This document shows positions 1 through 9,262 of a DNA stretch of 64,000 nt, piece after piece (positions within the stretch are counted from its first letter, which is position 1; every line of letters starts with the position of its first letter). This stretch comes from Pseudeuparius sepicola (Eukaryota; Arthropoda; Insecta; Coleoptera; Anthribidae): assembly GCA_963920635.1 (NCBI GenBank), contig OY987304.1, positions 35,898,365 through 35,962,364 on the forward strand, given 5' to 3'. A model generated the notes under the pieces. It saw only the letters and a list, made by a program, of their open reading frames with translations, was not told the origin of the DNA and ran no database searches. The position numbers were made by a program, and so were the translations under genes.

Positions 1-373
1 AAGTGGACAAGTGTGTTGTGGGGGATAATGTAGAGAGTATCTTAGAAAAATACCTGAACTAAAGGAAGGTGCTGTCCCAACAATTTTTAAGAATGTGTGT
101 GCGAAAATATTTAAGGGCAATGCCGTTTAACTCTAAGCCTAAACGGATGAAGCATGTGGGACACAAGCAATTAATTAGACAGAGCCTATGGATACACAAA
201 ACCAATAATATAATAGACGAGAGAAAACTCGCCAACAACACAACATGTATTTATGAAATTTGTTTTCTCTACTTATCTCCAAAAATACAGTTTATTATAT
301 AGGACTAAGTTGGTTACGTGACACGCGATTCTGCGCGTCAGCGCCATGGCCTGTCTGTCGTTGGCCTCGTCTC
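1..373 (+). repeat. Decayed THAP-domain dispersed repeat, copy 1 (5' end cut by window edge)
   Basis: About 70-75% similar by eye to 2098-2553 and, inverted, to 63616-64000. Near position 52 one frame reads PELKEGAVPTIFK, which fits the conserved AVPTIF box that closes a THAP zinc-finger domain (C2CH type, found in P-element transposases and host THAP proteins). The upstream frame is broken by stops and a frame change, so no product is expected. All three copies share a downstream non-coding block: a stretch around ACTTATCTCCAAAAATAC, then AGGACTAAGTTGGTTACGTGAC, ending at TTGGCCTCG. The repeat is therefore larger than the THAP exon. Family membership is an inference from two short motifs. 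Confidence 0.55.
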
Positions 374-519
374 GCTTACAAGTTACGTTGCAATACTTAA
401 ATACACAGGAACTCTACCTGCTACTAAAGTATATACCTGAAACCAAACTTAAACCTAACTTTAAAAAACTGACATGATGAAGGTTTAATAAAGAATCTTG
501 TCATTCTTGAATAAATATA

Positions 520-1075
520 GACTTCCCAACGAATATCGGCCATGCACCCGACAAGCCGGAAGTGCATCCCGCCATTCTTCCGGGCGCGCACCGACCAATA
601 AGAAGAGGGCATGATTTAGAGCGGCCCTTTCTCGCACGCGGGGCCCCCATAAACATCCAGCGCCGATACGGGGCAAAAACGGGGCCGGGTCTGGGCGCGC
701 CCCTGTCGGAGAATAAATTTCTGTGGGAATTATAAATCGCTCATGGCGTTCCTTGTTGCCAAAAAAAATCGGTGTGGGTCGACGCTGACGTGACGGGTTA
801 AGTTGTGAGATCGAGGTTAAGCGGCAGTAGCGGCACCGAATACGTATAGCCATAGAAAGTTCACCTTCCGAATACGCCCAAGCAGTCCGTCCGCCGTTGC
901 CCCTTGCCTCTCGACCCCGCTGAAATACATGCAAGATGCGGTACATTTTCAAGAAGTTGCGTCGCCGAGATCAAGGTGCTGCCGCCAAGTGACCCTTCTA
1001 AGGTTATTTATCAATGTTCGGTGGTAGCAGCACCGCCATAATAACTAACCCAACCGTACGGCGATGCATCATGAG
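520..1075. other. GC-rich island, possibly regulatory; no gene seen
   Basis: This stretch is clearly richer in GC and CpG than its AT-rich surroundings. It carries short AT motifs such as ATAAATTT and TTATAAATCG embedded in GC-rich DNA. A 155-residue open frame crosses it on the minus strand (485-952), but its Arg/Gly/Pro-rich translation matches no family I know and is a by-product of the composition. A conserved enhancer or promoter-like element is possible, as is an old GC-rich transposon fragment. I see nothing to decide between them. Confidence 0.25.
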
Positions 1076-1180
1076 AGTTGTGAATTATTTCCGTGTTTCT
1101 GTGGACTTATAAAGTACTTTGTGGTGCTTTAAACCTTTACTTAATTTCATTGAACGCGAGACTTTGCTAGTGGGGCATAG

Positions 1181-1335
1181 TGTTTCACAAGACAAGATTT
1201 CTTGTCTTGTAAGGCCCATTCTTGTCTTGTCTTGCAAAGCAAGAAAATTCATTCTTGTCTTGCACGACTCTTGCTGGAAAAAATCTTGTCTTGCAAGCAA
1301 GATTTCTTGCAATTTCTTGTTCTTGCATTTTTTGT
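1181..1335. repeat. Left subterminal repeat cluster of the 2.9-kb transposon
   Basis: About 150 bp packed with direct and inverted copies of TCTTG/CAAGA, often as CTTGTCTTGCAAG palindromes. hAT transposases generally bind short subterminal repeats near both ends, so these are plausible binding sites. The function is inferred from position and density only. Confidence 0.6.
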
Positions 1336-1454
1336 CAAGGCCTACTATAAAGACAGACCCTGGCGCACAAAAATCACGTGACCATCTTAGGCCGACGTTA
1401 CATGTCATTTGTCACATAACTGAAAGCGGCAGCTTGGGTTTTGAGAAGTTTTAA

Positions 1455-1960
1455 ATGTTTAAATTCTTTTTAAACGTCTTAGTTTATATTTTAGAAACAA
1501 GTTTGTGTCTAGTGCGCGTGTGTCCTGGCGGAGGGGAACCGCCCAGGTGTTATTATGGCCTCTGGGTGGAAGTCGTGCCGTCCAAGAATATTGGTGCCGC
1601 CGCACCGACGCGTGAGCGCTGTAAAGGGGAATTCTCCCCCGAACCACAAAATAGGGAGCCCGAAATTCCGGAATGGACTATTATGGACATGGACCGTATT
1701 GGACAGTGGAGCCTGATTCACAGAGGGGTGAACTGCTTACGGGAGATCCGCGAGTTCAGACGGTCCGGGTGGCAGGAAGCCGTTCCCGTTGACCACGTTC
1801 GGGTTTGTGTATTTATTGTATTCACCATTCACCTTGCGTGAAATAAATCAGTGTTGTAACGTACTCGAGAACTTTCGTTGTCGACCCACGACCTGATACG
1901 GTTTCTATTCGGTCTTTCACGCTGCCGAACAACTGAGACCTCGTCAATATTTTCAGTATA
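1455..1960 (+). other. GC-rich segment inside the transposon, with AATAAA; identity unknown
   Basis: A 128-residue open frame (1455-1841) starts here but resembles no family I recognise. It is followed by an AATAAA (near 1841) and a segment with the feel of an LTR U5 or 3' UTR (around GTACTCGAGAACTTTCG). Possibilities are a leftover transposase exon, a captured host fragment or part of a solo LTR. I could not find convincing LTR ends or a duplication around it. Confidence 0.25.
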
Positions 1961-2097
1961 CCTACTGAGGTTAGTTTTCATTTTTATTTCGTAAAAAATA
2001 ACCTAAATACCAAATATTGGGTCTGTTTATATTATATTTATAGATATTACAAAAGCCAGGAAGAAAGTGTCGCCATAACAAACATTTGTTTTGCCTC

Positions 2098-2553
2098 GGG
2101 ATGATAATTTCCGCCAAAAATGGATTCGTGAAATCCCAACCGAGATTTAATTTCTAAAAAACCCTCAAGTATGTGTGGCTAACACATTTTCAAGAAAGTG
2201 AAACAATTAAAGTGGACAAATGTGTTGTGGGGGGAAAATACCTATAGAGGATATCACCTAAGCTAAAGGAAGGTGATGTCCCAAAAATTTTTGAGAAGTG
2301 CCAAAATATTGTGGGTGCAGTGCCGTTTAACTCTCAGCCTAAATCAACTGAGGCAGGTTGAAAATTTTGAAAAAACAATTAGAGAAAGCTTGGATGCACA
2401 ATGTAATAGATGAAAGAAAACTCGCCAAATTGTTACGAATTTTGTTTTTCCTACTTATCTCCAAAAATGCCTTTCATTATTATAGGACTAAGTTGGTCAC
2501 GTGACTACGCGATTATGCGTTAGCGCCGTGGCCTGTCTTTATCGTTGGCCTCG
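2098..2553 (+). pseudogene. Decayed THAP-domain repeat, copy 2
   Basis: Translation of the first part gives FRQKWIREIPTEI, then after a stop VCVANTFSRK, and further on GDVPKIF. These correspond in order to the helix, the Cys-x2-His/F box and the AVPTIF box of a THAP DNA-binding domain. The expected zinc-ligand His reads Asn here and in copy 3, and several stops interrupt the frame, so it is non-functional. The copy sits inside the 2.9-kb transposon in the same orientation as copy 1. It is either part of that element or an insertion into it. Confidence 0.55.
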
Positions 2554-2571
2554 ATTTTTTGTTTAGTGACG

Positions 2572-2640
2572 TCATCGCAAGACTCTTGTTTGCAAGAGTC
2601 TTGCTACCAAGACTCTTGTTAGCAGGACTCTTGCATTATT
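2572..2640. repeat. Internal cluster of the CTTG/CAAG subterminal words
   Basis: Four or five copies of CAAGACTCTTG-like palindromic words lie 1.4 kb inside the element. Their presence at an internal site suggests nesting, or a rearrangement joining two copies of the same family. Confidence 0.5.
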
Positions 2641-2839
2641 TATTACGTGTAAAGCTTGTCGAGACAAGTTGACGCAGCACTGCAGAGCCGCGTCGCGGCA
2701 GGGCGCGGAGTCCACAGTGCCAGAGAACAAGGAAGGGGAAAATATAAATTCGACGACGGCGCCTTTGATGTTTGGCAGCCGGTGGTCGCCATGTTCTCTG
2801 TTTAGAAGACAGGGCCGTATTTAGAATTTAGTGAGGGGA

Positions 2840-3904
2840 TAGTGTAGGTCTGTACTCAGATATTTTAAATCATTCATTGATAAACACAAAACAAATCATA
2901 CATACTGAAATGATGATTGGAACAGGCAAAAATGTTAATTGGATTTTGATGGAATAATTTTAATTTAAGGTAGTTAGATAACTGAAATATTTAGTAGGTA
3001 TGGAAAGGCGAGTTTTCTTCTCTTATTCCAAAAATTTAATATTTTATTAATCTTAAAATTTGATGACTGCCTGAGCAATATTTTTTAAGCCATCATTTTG
3101 TAGAATACAAATGAAAAACAAAACATAGATATATGTATTAGAATATTGTCTTCATCGGATTAATTAAATATACCTACCCACTACCCAGTTCTAAAACAGT
3201 TTCGTTCTTTTGATTATCATAAAAACTTAAAAAGGTGCTATTACCCACTATATTACGCGTGTTTGTCTCTATTACTTTAGAAGGGTGCCTAACTTCTTGA
3301 TAAAAAAAAAACTAAGCAATTAGTATCAATAATAGGTACATTTAAATATTGACGCAGATTTTTTTGTTATTATTTGTATTTATTTTTTTCCATTTTAATA
3401 ATAATAATAATTTTGTTTTAATGTTTTCATGATTTTGAATTCGAAATGTCTCTAAGTCTAAGACTTTCCTTTCTGTTAAAGTTATTTTAATGCCTGTGGA
3501 TTTCGATATTTGTGTGGAAGTGGACAAAAAACTCGAAACCCACCCTACTAAAATAACCCACAATAATACGAAGCAAAACAATGCATTAGGAAATTAGGAA
3601 GTCCAATAGACTCCTTTGGTTGTTTAAGTATTTTAGCAAAAATATAGTTAAATCAAACTTATAAAAAATAAATTAATCCACTTCAATTAACTGCAGTAGT
3701 TCAAAAAATAAAATAAATATTAATTTTCAGGAATATTGTAAATAAAATATAACATATATTTACTAGATACTATAGAGACAGTTATTCTTGAATAACCGTT
3801 TATAATTTATGCTCATTTTGCAAAAATCAGTATTATTCAATATCGTCGTCACTTACATTTTATTATATATCCTATTAAAGTTTTGCAGAAATTATATTTA
3901 TACA
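2840..3904. other. AT-rich interior of the transposon, no gene seen
   Basis: Very AT-rich with frequent stops in all frames and short homopolymers. The longest frame (3342-3581, minus) is low-complexity and unsupported. Confidence 0.5.
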
Positions 3905-4079
3905 TAATGATTTTTGCAAGATTTCTGGCTTTTAGCAAGATTTCTTGCAAATTTGCAAGATTCTTGCAGAATAATTATTTCTTGTCTTGCAAGACAAGAA
4001 ATTTAAAAGAGTCTTGACTTGTTCTTGCAGAAAGAACAAGACAAGAACAAGAAATTTGCAAGAGTCTTGTGAAACACTA
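3905..4079. repeat. Right subterminal repeat cluster of the 2.9-kb transposon
   Basis: Mirror image of the left cluster, dense in TTGCAAGA and CTTGTCTTG words, ending in GTCTTGTGAAACACTA at the element boundary. Confidence 0.6.
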
Positions 4080-4305
4080 GTGGGGCACTAAAACAACAGC
4101 GTTCCAGGGCCAAATGTTAAAAATGAATTTTCAATAATTATTTAGAGGTTAGCTTGTGTGTACAAGTTGACCCAAATTCGACGCTTTTGGGGGGGTTTGT
4201 CCTATCTAATAGTGGTTTGTTTATATACTGCAAAACAAACAGAAGAAAACTTCCACAGGGGGAAATAATATTAATATACAGGATGAATGGATCAATCACA
4301 TAAGT

Positions 4306-4495
4306 ACAGGGTTATTCATATAAAATTCTAGGCATTAACTTTTTTGTTTTTTATTTTGGAGAAAATATGTAAATATGAAAATTGTATATAAATTTTTCTT
4401 TCGATTTCAGTTGTGTATTCAGAAAAACGAATTAATGTCGCGTTTTGGAGATATAGACCAAACTAATGTTTTTTAGATGGCACACCCTGTATATT
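4306..4495 (+). repeat. Mariner-type repeat (ACAGGGTTATTCATAT family), copy 1
   Basis: Starts TACAGGGTTATTC and closes CACCCTGTA, the TA-bounded end style of insect Tc1/mariner-derived MITEs. The first ~155 bp match the reverse complement of 17010-17178, including the shared words ATTTTGGA, CGATTTCAG and TTTGGAGATAT. The two ends match over only about 8 bp, so it may be a chimera or strongly diverged. Confidence 0.6.
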
Positions 4496-4529
4496 TCTCG
4501 ATTTTTTAAATCTACCCTTTTTTCTGGTT

Positions 4530-5929
4530 TCAACGATAGAGTGGTACAAAAATAGGAAAGGGACAATGGCCACCCCGCCTTTGCGATGCGCAGTAACTTT
4601 GTTTACGGGCGTCGCCTAGCAACGGCTTTGCCAGGCAGTCAGACGAGCATACCAGTGGCGCATCAAGAGAACCATAGTATTACCAGCGACCAGAGATAAA
4701 GTATTCTCTAGACTTTGGTATTACTTAGTATTTTTATTAAGTCTTTGGTTGGTGTTTCTTGATTATACGCTTAATTTTGCAGTGCTGATAGAAGCTTTTT
4801 TCTTTTGTTATAACTGTTTTTGCGATTGTAATAGCTCCGAAAAAAATGAAATAAAGGAAAAAGTGCTTCATAGTCAAGCAACGGAAATTATTCACAAGGT
4901 TGCGAACAAACTGGGTGGCATCCCAAATTTACTTTGAGCGATGTTGAAAATCTGCAGGCATGTCCAAGCGTATGAAAATACCCAAATTGAAAAGAACCAT
5001 TTGCTTGATTTCAATAGTCTGATAGAGTGAATTTTTTTTTAAGAAATCCTTACTAGTGCTGTCAATTGGTAATTTCGACATCCTAAGTTGCAATGCAGCA
5101 AAAAATGTAGCCGGGTCATAATTTCAGGATTTCAGGTCAGTAACGAGTCCATTTGCACAGTGAATAACTATACTAATAACACGAAAAGATACAAGAACAA
5201 CACAGATAATGGTAAAACTCACAAAACGTACAAAACCCGCGAATATTTTCACTGCCGAATGTTTGAACCAGTTTGAACGATCCGGAAATCCTTCGCTGTC
5301 ATTTTGACACACCGAAGCTAAAGCCTAAAATACCAATAGGAAAAGTGTTTACGTGACGTTTTAAATTATTATTAAAATGAGAATTTGTAGAGGTATAATC
5401 GTGATTGCAATATGGTTTTTATTTAAGTACGCTCTTTTAGTATCATTTGGGAAACTTTTACCACCATAAATCAATGAGTGACGTCATTAACTGGCTGCGA
5501 CGCATATAATATGTCAATGTTATACCCATGGACTACAGAAAATTCCTAGGGATTTTGTGAAGAATTGTCATCTGACAAAATCCGGACTTCTTACAGCAAT
5601 TGGGGTATAATTCAGATTAGTTTGTTCTATATTGTAGTATTTATGAACAAAATATTTTTCCAGTTCAGTTCCATCTTTTAATGAAAATAAATTAAATAAA
5701 TATAATGCCTTTATAGCAACTGTATAAATCGGTTATAAGAAATGGTAATATTCACTGTAAGAAAAACATTCCGAATTCCGAATGTATAATTACGCATATA
5801 CCTACTAGCCATATACCTATTAACCAATATAATTTTTAGCAACTTCTAGAAATATTTGAATTAAAAACGCTAATGCATTCCAAGGATTGCAGCTGAGGAT
5901 TTCTGTTCTTTTGAACGCGATATATTTGG
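4530..5929. other. No assignable gene; possible leftover exon at 4749-4937
   Basis: The 62-residue frame 4749-4937 (+) contains IKEKVLHSQATEIIHKV, weakly reminiscent of the N-terminus of some insect DDE transposase-like proteins. It stops abruptly and has no partner exon, so I do not call it a gene. The region around 4555-4660 is relatively GC-rich. The rest is AT-rich with stops in all frames. Confidence 0.25.
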
Positions 5930-5949
5930 TACAGGGTGGCCCATCCAAG

Positions 5950-6480
5950 CGGAAAAGGTGTGCTACGTGGAGACAGGTTAACATAAAATCGTCATTCAAA
6001 AAATGAGGTTGTAGTAAAAATTAAGGGGAATTCGAGGGTGTACCCTAATTTTCTATACGGGGGTCGGTAAAAAAGTTATCGCGAAAAAACATTTTTTGCA
6101 AAATAAAAAAATATATTTTTTTACCTACACATACATTAGAGAACCTTTAAGTAGTATTCCCGAATATTCAGTTTTTTAATATAACTTCCGGTTATAGCGG
6201 AAATGAAAGTGGTTTTCTCTATTTTACAACTTACACATTTCTCTTAACCATCACAGGATTCCTTTTTTAATTCTGAATCCAACGATATATAATTTGACCT
6301 ATTTATCTCCAAACCGTTTCCGAGATATTTATCAGAGAAGCTCCATCAAACTAGATACATGGTCTCATGGTCGGTGTCTGATGTTCGATCTGAGTAGGCC
6401 AAACAATAAAACGAAATTTATGACAAATCAAGTCAGCCATGATAATAAAACTGACAATCGAGTAGGCTGTCAATTCAATA
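5950..6480 (+). repeat. Left inverted arm of the mariner-type element
   Basis: Pairs with 8205-8652 in reverse orientation. The open frame 6294-6503 falls within the arm and is not a gene. Confidence 0.75.
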
Positions 6481-6512
6481 TTTCTATTTACGTGTCAGAT
6501 TAGTCTAAAATT

Positions 6513-8076
6513 TTGTGTCTGAAGCTGTTAGTAGTTTTGAAAGAAGAATGCTGTGATATTTTAGAGATCTTCATCAAAAATGATAAAAGATACGCAGAAA
6601 CTTTGACGGAGTATTCTCGTAAATATCCAAATAGAAATGTTCCGAGTGCTTCATTTATATGTAAGCTATATCGAAGATTCAGATCGACAGGAAGTGTGAT
6701 TAGCAAGAGAAAAAAGGGTTTAGAATTAGTGAGGACGAGAGAGAACGAATTTTAAATTATTTCAGAAGAAATAACGAAAAATCTCAGAGAGATGCAGCGA
6801 GAGACAAATTCCCCGGTCTACAATACAAAGGGTAATGAAATTAAGCAAATTTAAAGCCTTCAAAATATTACCTGTTCAAAGGCTATTCCCTGGAGATGCT
6901 GCAAGAAGACTGCAATATTGTCAAACAATCTTAAACTTTTATTTTGCAAGAGCTGGAGCTGGATTTTTTAAACAAATTATTTGGTCCGATGAAGCTACAT
7001 TTACAACGGCGGGAATATACAACTGGAAAAATAGTATATTTTGGTCTGTTGACAATCCACGGGCATTTCGTGAAGTTGTGAAATCCGGCAGAAATTCCGT
7101 GGGTGTTTGGTGGGGAATTGTGGGAAATTTTATAATGGGCACTCTATTTTATTCAGGAAGTACGACAGGTAAGAAATACCTAGGTACATTTAATCCAGAA
7201 CGAATTGGAACAATACTTTGACCAGTTGCCGTTCATTTTTCTTAACCAACTCCAAGAAAGACAATTAATATGGCAGCAAGATGGCACTTCCTTCCATAAC
7301 TGTGGGCCCATAACGGAATTTTTGAACAATTCGTTTGAAAATTGGATTGGTAAACATGGAACGATAAGGTGGCCGCCACGTAGTCCAGATTTAACCCCTT
7401 GGATTTTTTTTTGGGGGGGGGCATTTAAAAAATAAAGTTTGTGGCGACAACGCAATTTAATTAGTTCATTAGTTATATTTCATTTTTTCTTATACTTTAC
7501 ATTTTTATATTACTTTTCATTTTAGTGTTCAGATTTATCTGCCATTCGTGTAACGGCATTAATAAGCCGGCTTAGGAAATCTTAGATTGTAAAATTGTAC
7601 CCATCTGCCTGTAGCCATAAAGTAATACCATTTTCTCTGAGAATCCGTAACTAGATTGCAGGGAAAACCCAGGCAGTTTAAAATGGAATATTTCGGTAAA
7701 TCGAATGTGAGGTAAATGAAGGGCAAGAAAGAGGGACTGGAAGATAGTAGACAGTTGTTAACGAGCGATCGACACGACTACCTCGGCGCGCTCCGGTTTT
7801 CCTTTTTCTTGGTCCGTGTATCAGTGTTCTTTTGTCAAACTAAAATTAATTTACAATAAACAATTCCGTTGCTGTTAGACATTCACTGTGACTTACTCCG
7901 CACCTTTCCCACAAGTTTATAAGAACCGCCCCGAAAATGTTGAGGAGATTAAAAGACGAGTAAAATTAGAAATTGATAGTTTAAACAATCGTCCCTTAAT
8001 CTTTGAAAATGTCCGAAAAAATAAAGACTTAGGTTATGTGTAAATAATAATGGAAACCATTTTGAACATTTAATGT
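6513..8076 (+). pseudogene. Tc1/mariner-family DDE transposase, broken
   Basis: The 5' part (6513-6752) reads like the N-terminal helix-turn-helix region of an insect mariner-type transposase (YSRKYPNRNVPS, KLYRRFRSTGSV). The catalytic core follows in a second frame from about 6835: WSDEATF carries the first Asp. A third frame from 7205 holds WQQDGTSFHN with the second Asp and ends in WPPRSPDLTP. Just after this a one-base slip replaces the expected Leu-Asp-Phe-Phe signature, so the third catalytic Asp is out of frame, roughly 40 residues after the second. The C-terminal piece (RPENVEEIKRRV) resumes at 7918, directly after the solo LTR, and a further slip precedes the NHFEHLM-like tail. At least three frameshifts plus the insertion make it a pseudogene. 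Confidence 0.85.
7440..7913. mobile_element. Solo LTR (gypsy-type), 474 bp, inserted in the transposase
   Basis: Starts TGTGGCGACAACG and ends CTTTCCCACA, i.e. TG...CA, flanked by AGTT on both sides (7436-7439 and 7914-7917). The transposase reading resumes in register when the LTR and one AGTT are ignored, which independently supports the boundaries. An AATAAA lies near 7856, supporting plus orientation. Four-bp duplications fit Ty3/gypsy integrases. No internal sequence or second LTR remains, so LTR-LTR recombination removed the rest. Confidence 0.85.
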
Positions 8077-8204
8077 AAATGAACTTCTAACTAATTTTTA
8101 ATAACTAATCATATTGTTGTTGTTATAATAAATATCACAGTAGTAAAAATAATAAATATTTCATAATTTCCACGAGATTTTTAATTAAGTTGAATGCAGT
8201 TGAA

Positions 8205-8652
8205 TGGCTATAGCCACTTTAACATTCAGCCTACTCGCTTGTCAGTTTTATTATCATGGCTGAGTTGATTTGTCATAAATTTGGTTTTATTGTTTGGCCT
8301 ACTCAGATTGAACATCAGACACCGACTATGAGACCATGTATCTAGTTTGATGGAGCTTCTCTGATAAATATCTCGGAAACGGTTGGAGATAAATTGGTCA
8401 AATTATATATCGTTGGATTCAGAATTAAAAAAGGAATCCTGTGATTGTTAAGAGAAATGTGTAAGTTGTAAAATAGAGAAAACCACTTTCATTTCCGCTA
8501 TAATTATTTTGCAAAACATGTTTTTTCGCGATAACTTTTTTACCGACCCCCCGTATACAAAATTAGGGTACACCCTTAATTTTTACTACAACCTCATTTT
8601 TTGAATGACGATTTTATGTTAACCTGTCTCCACGTAGCACACTTTTTCCGCC
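8205..8652 (-). repeat. Right inverted arm of the mariner-type element
   Basis: Reverse complement of the left arm, with an internal deletion of about 85 bp and loss of the outer tip. Confidence 0.75.
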
Positions 8653-8824
8653 GTAAAAGTTCAACCAATTCAATTTTTCCTAAATTCGCTCTACCACTGG
8701 CCTGAATGATAGGCCTTCGGCCGAAGTTCGCACAACGGCGACCACGCCCCTGTCACAGAGCTATATTATTTGTTGGACTCTATATATACGGGGTGATTCA
8801 GTTCCGGTGCTCAACGTGGGATAT

Positions 8825-9238
8825 TGTCACGACCTGGATAGCCGTGACTGGGAGCGTAGCAAATAATAACAATTGGCCTTAATTTCACATAGGTTAATTT
8901 ATTATTTAGGGTTAAGAAAGCTTGACACAATTGACAATTGACACAATGAGAGAAAGACACTTACTTTTGTGAAGAGACAGCAGGGGCAGGCGTCATCGCA
9001 GCTGGAATACCTGGTTGCTGGTTGGCCCCGCCGGTTGGTCGATCTTTTCTTTAGCACTCGTACGGACTGACTGCCGCCTTGAACCGATCGATGGTTTTAG
9101 GAAAACTTTGATTTTGTCGCGGAATCAGCAGTCAGCGATTTTTATGTTAAGTTTCGATAATACCGGCGGTGCCTGAACTCAATCGAGTTCATTGAATTAT
9201 TTCGTTATAATTTAATTGCTTACTTTTCATTCGTAACA
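8825..9238 (-). repeat. 3' LTR of the errantivirus-like element (414 bp)
   Basis: Aligns end to end with 14548-14944. The visible differences are two indels (4 bp near 9071 and 13 bp near 9195) and a few substitutions, indicating a fairly recent insertion. Confidence 0.9.
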
Positions 9239-9262
9239 CATGCCCCCGTCTCTTCAAAGCTG
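9239..9262 (-). other. Polypurine tract
   Basis: On the minus strand GAAGAGACGGGGGCATG lies directly before the TGTTACG start of the 3' LTR, where plus-strand DNA priming is expected. Confidence 0.7.

Larger units (their letters stand above)
1178..4079. mobile_element. hAT-like DNA transposon, 2.9 kb, with perfect 8-bp target duplication
   Basis: The left end begins TAGTGTTTCACAAGAC and the right end finishes with its exact reverse complement. Both sides are flanked by the same 8 bp, GTGGGGCA (1170-1177 and 4080-4087). Eight-bp duplications with TAGTG-type ends are the hallmark of the hAT superfamily; P elements also make 8-bp duplications. Both termini carry dense clusters of CTTGTCTTG/CAAGA words (1181-1335 and 3905-4079), and a third cluster lies at 2572-2640. 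No transposase frame survives. The interior holds a GC-rich segment (1455-1960), a THAP-repeat copy (2098-2553) and AT-rich DNA. Because a THAP domain is typical of P-element transposases, a P-type assignment cannot be excluded, but THAP copies also occur outside this element. Confidence 0.8.
5930..8652 (+). mobile_element. Mariner-type transposon with long inverted arms, interrupted by a solo LTR
   Basis: The left end is TA-CAGGGTGGCCC at 5930. Arms of ~530 bp (5950-6480) and ~450 bp (8205-8652) are inverted copies of one another: the block around CACGTAGCACAC, the AACCTCATTTTTTGAATGACG block and the GAAGCTCCATCAAACTAG block all recur reversed. The right arm lacks the outermost ~20 bp and an internal ~85-bp piece. 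Between the arms lies a broken DDE transposase (6513-8076) that is itself split by a solo LTR (7440-7913). Most mariners have 20-200-bp ends, so arms this long are notable. The damage implies the element is dead. Confidence 0.8.

Noticed and set aside
485..952. 155-residue minus-strand frame as a gene
   Set aside because: GC-driven, low-complexity Arg/Pro/Gly composition, no domain, no splice or start context.
1409..1936. GCGGCAGC / GCTGCC inverted words as ends of a small element
   Set aside because: Only about 8 bases pair and the flanks do not form a convincing duplication.
6294..6503. 69-residue frame as an extra transposase exon
   Set aside because: It lies wholly in the inverted arm, whose other copy at 8205-8460 does not keep it open.
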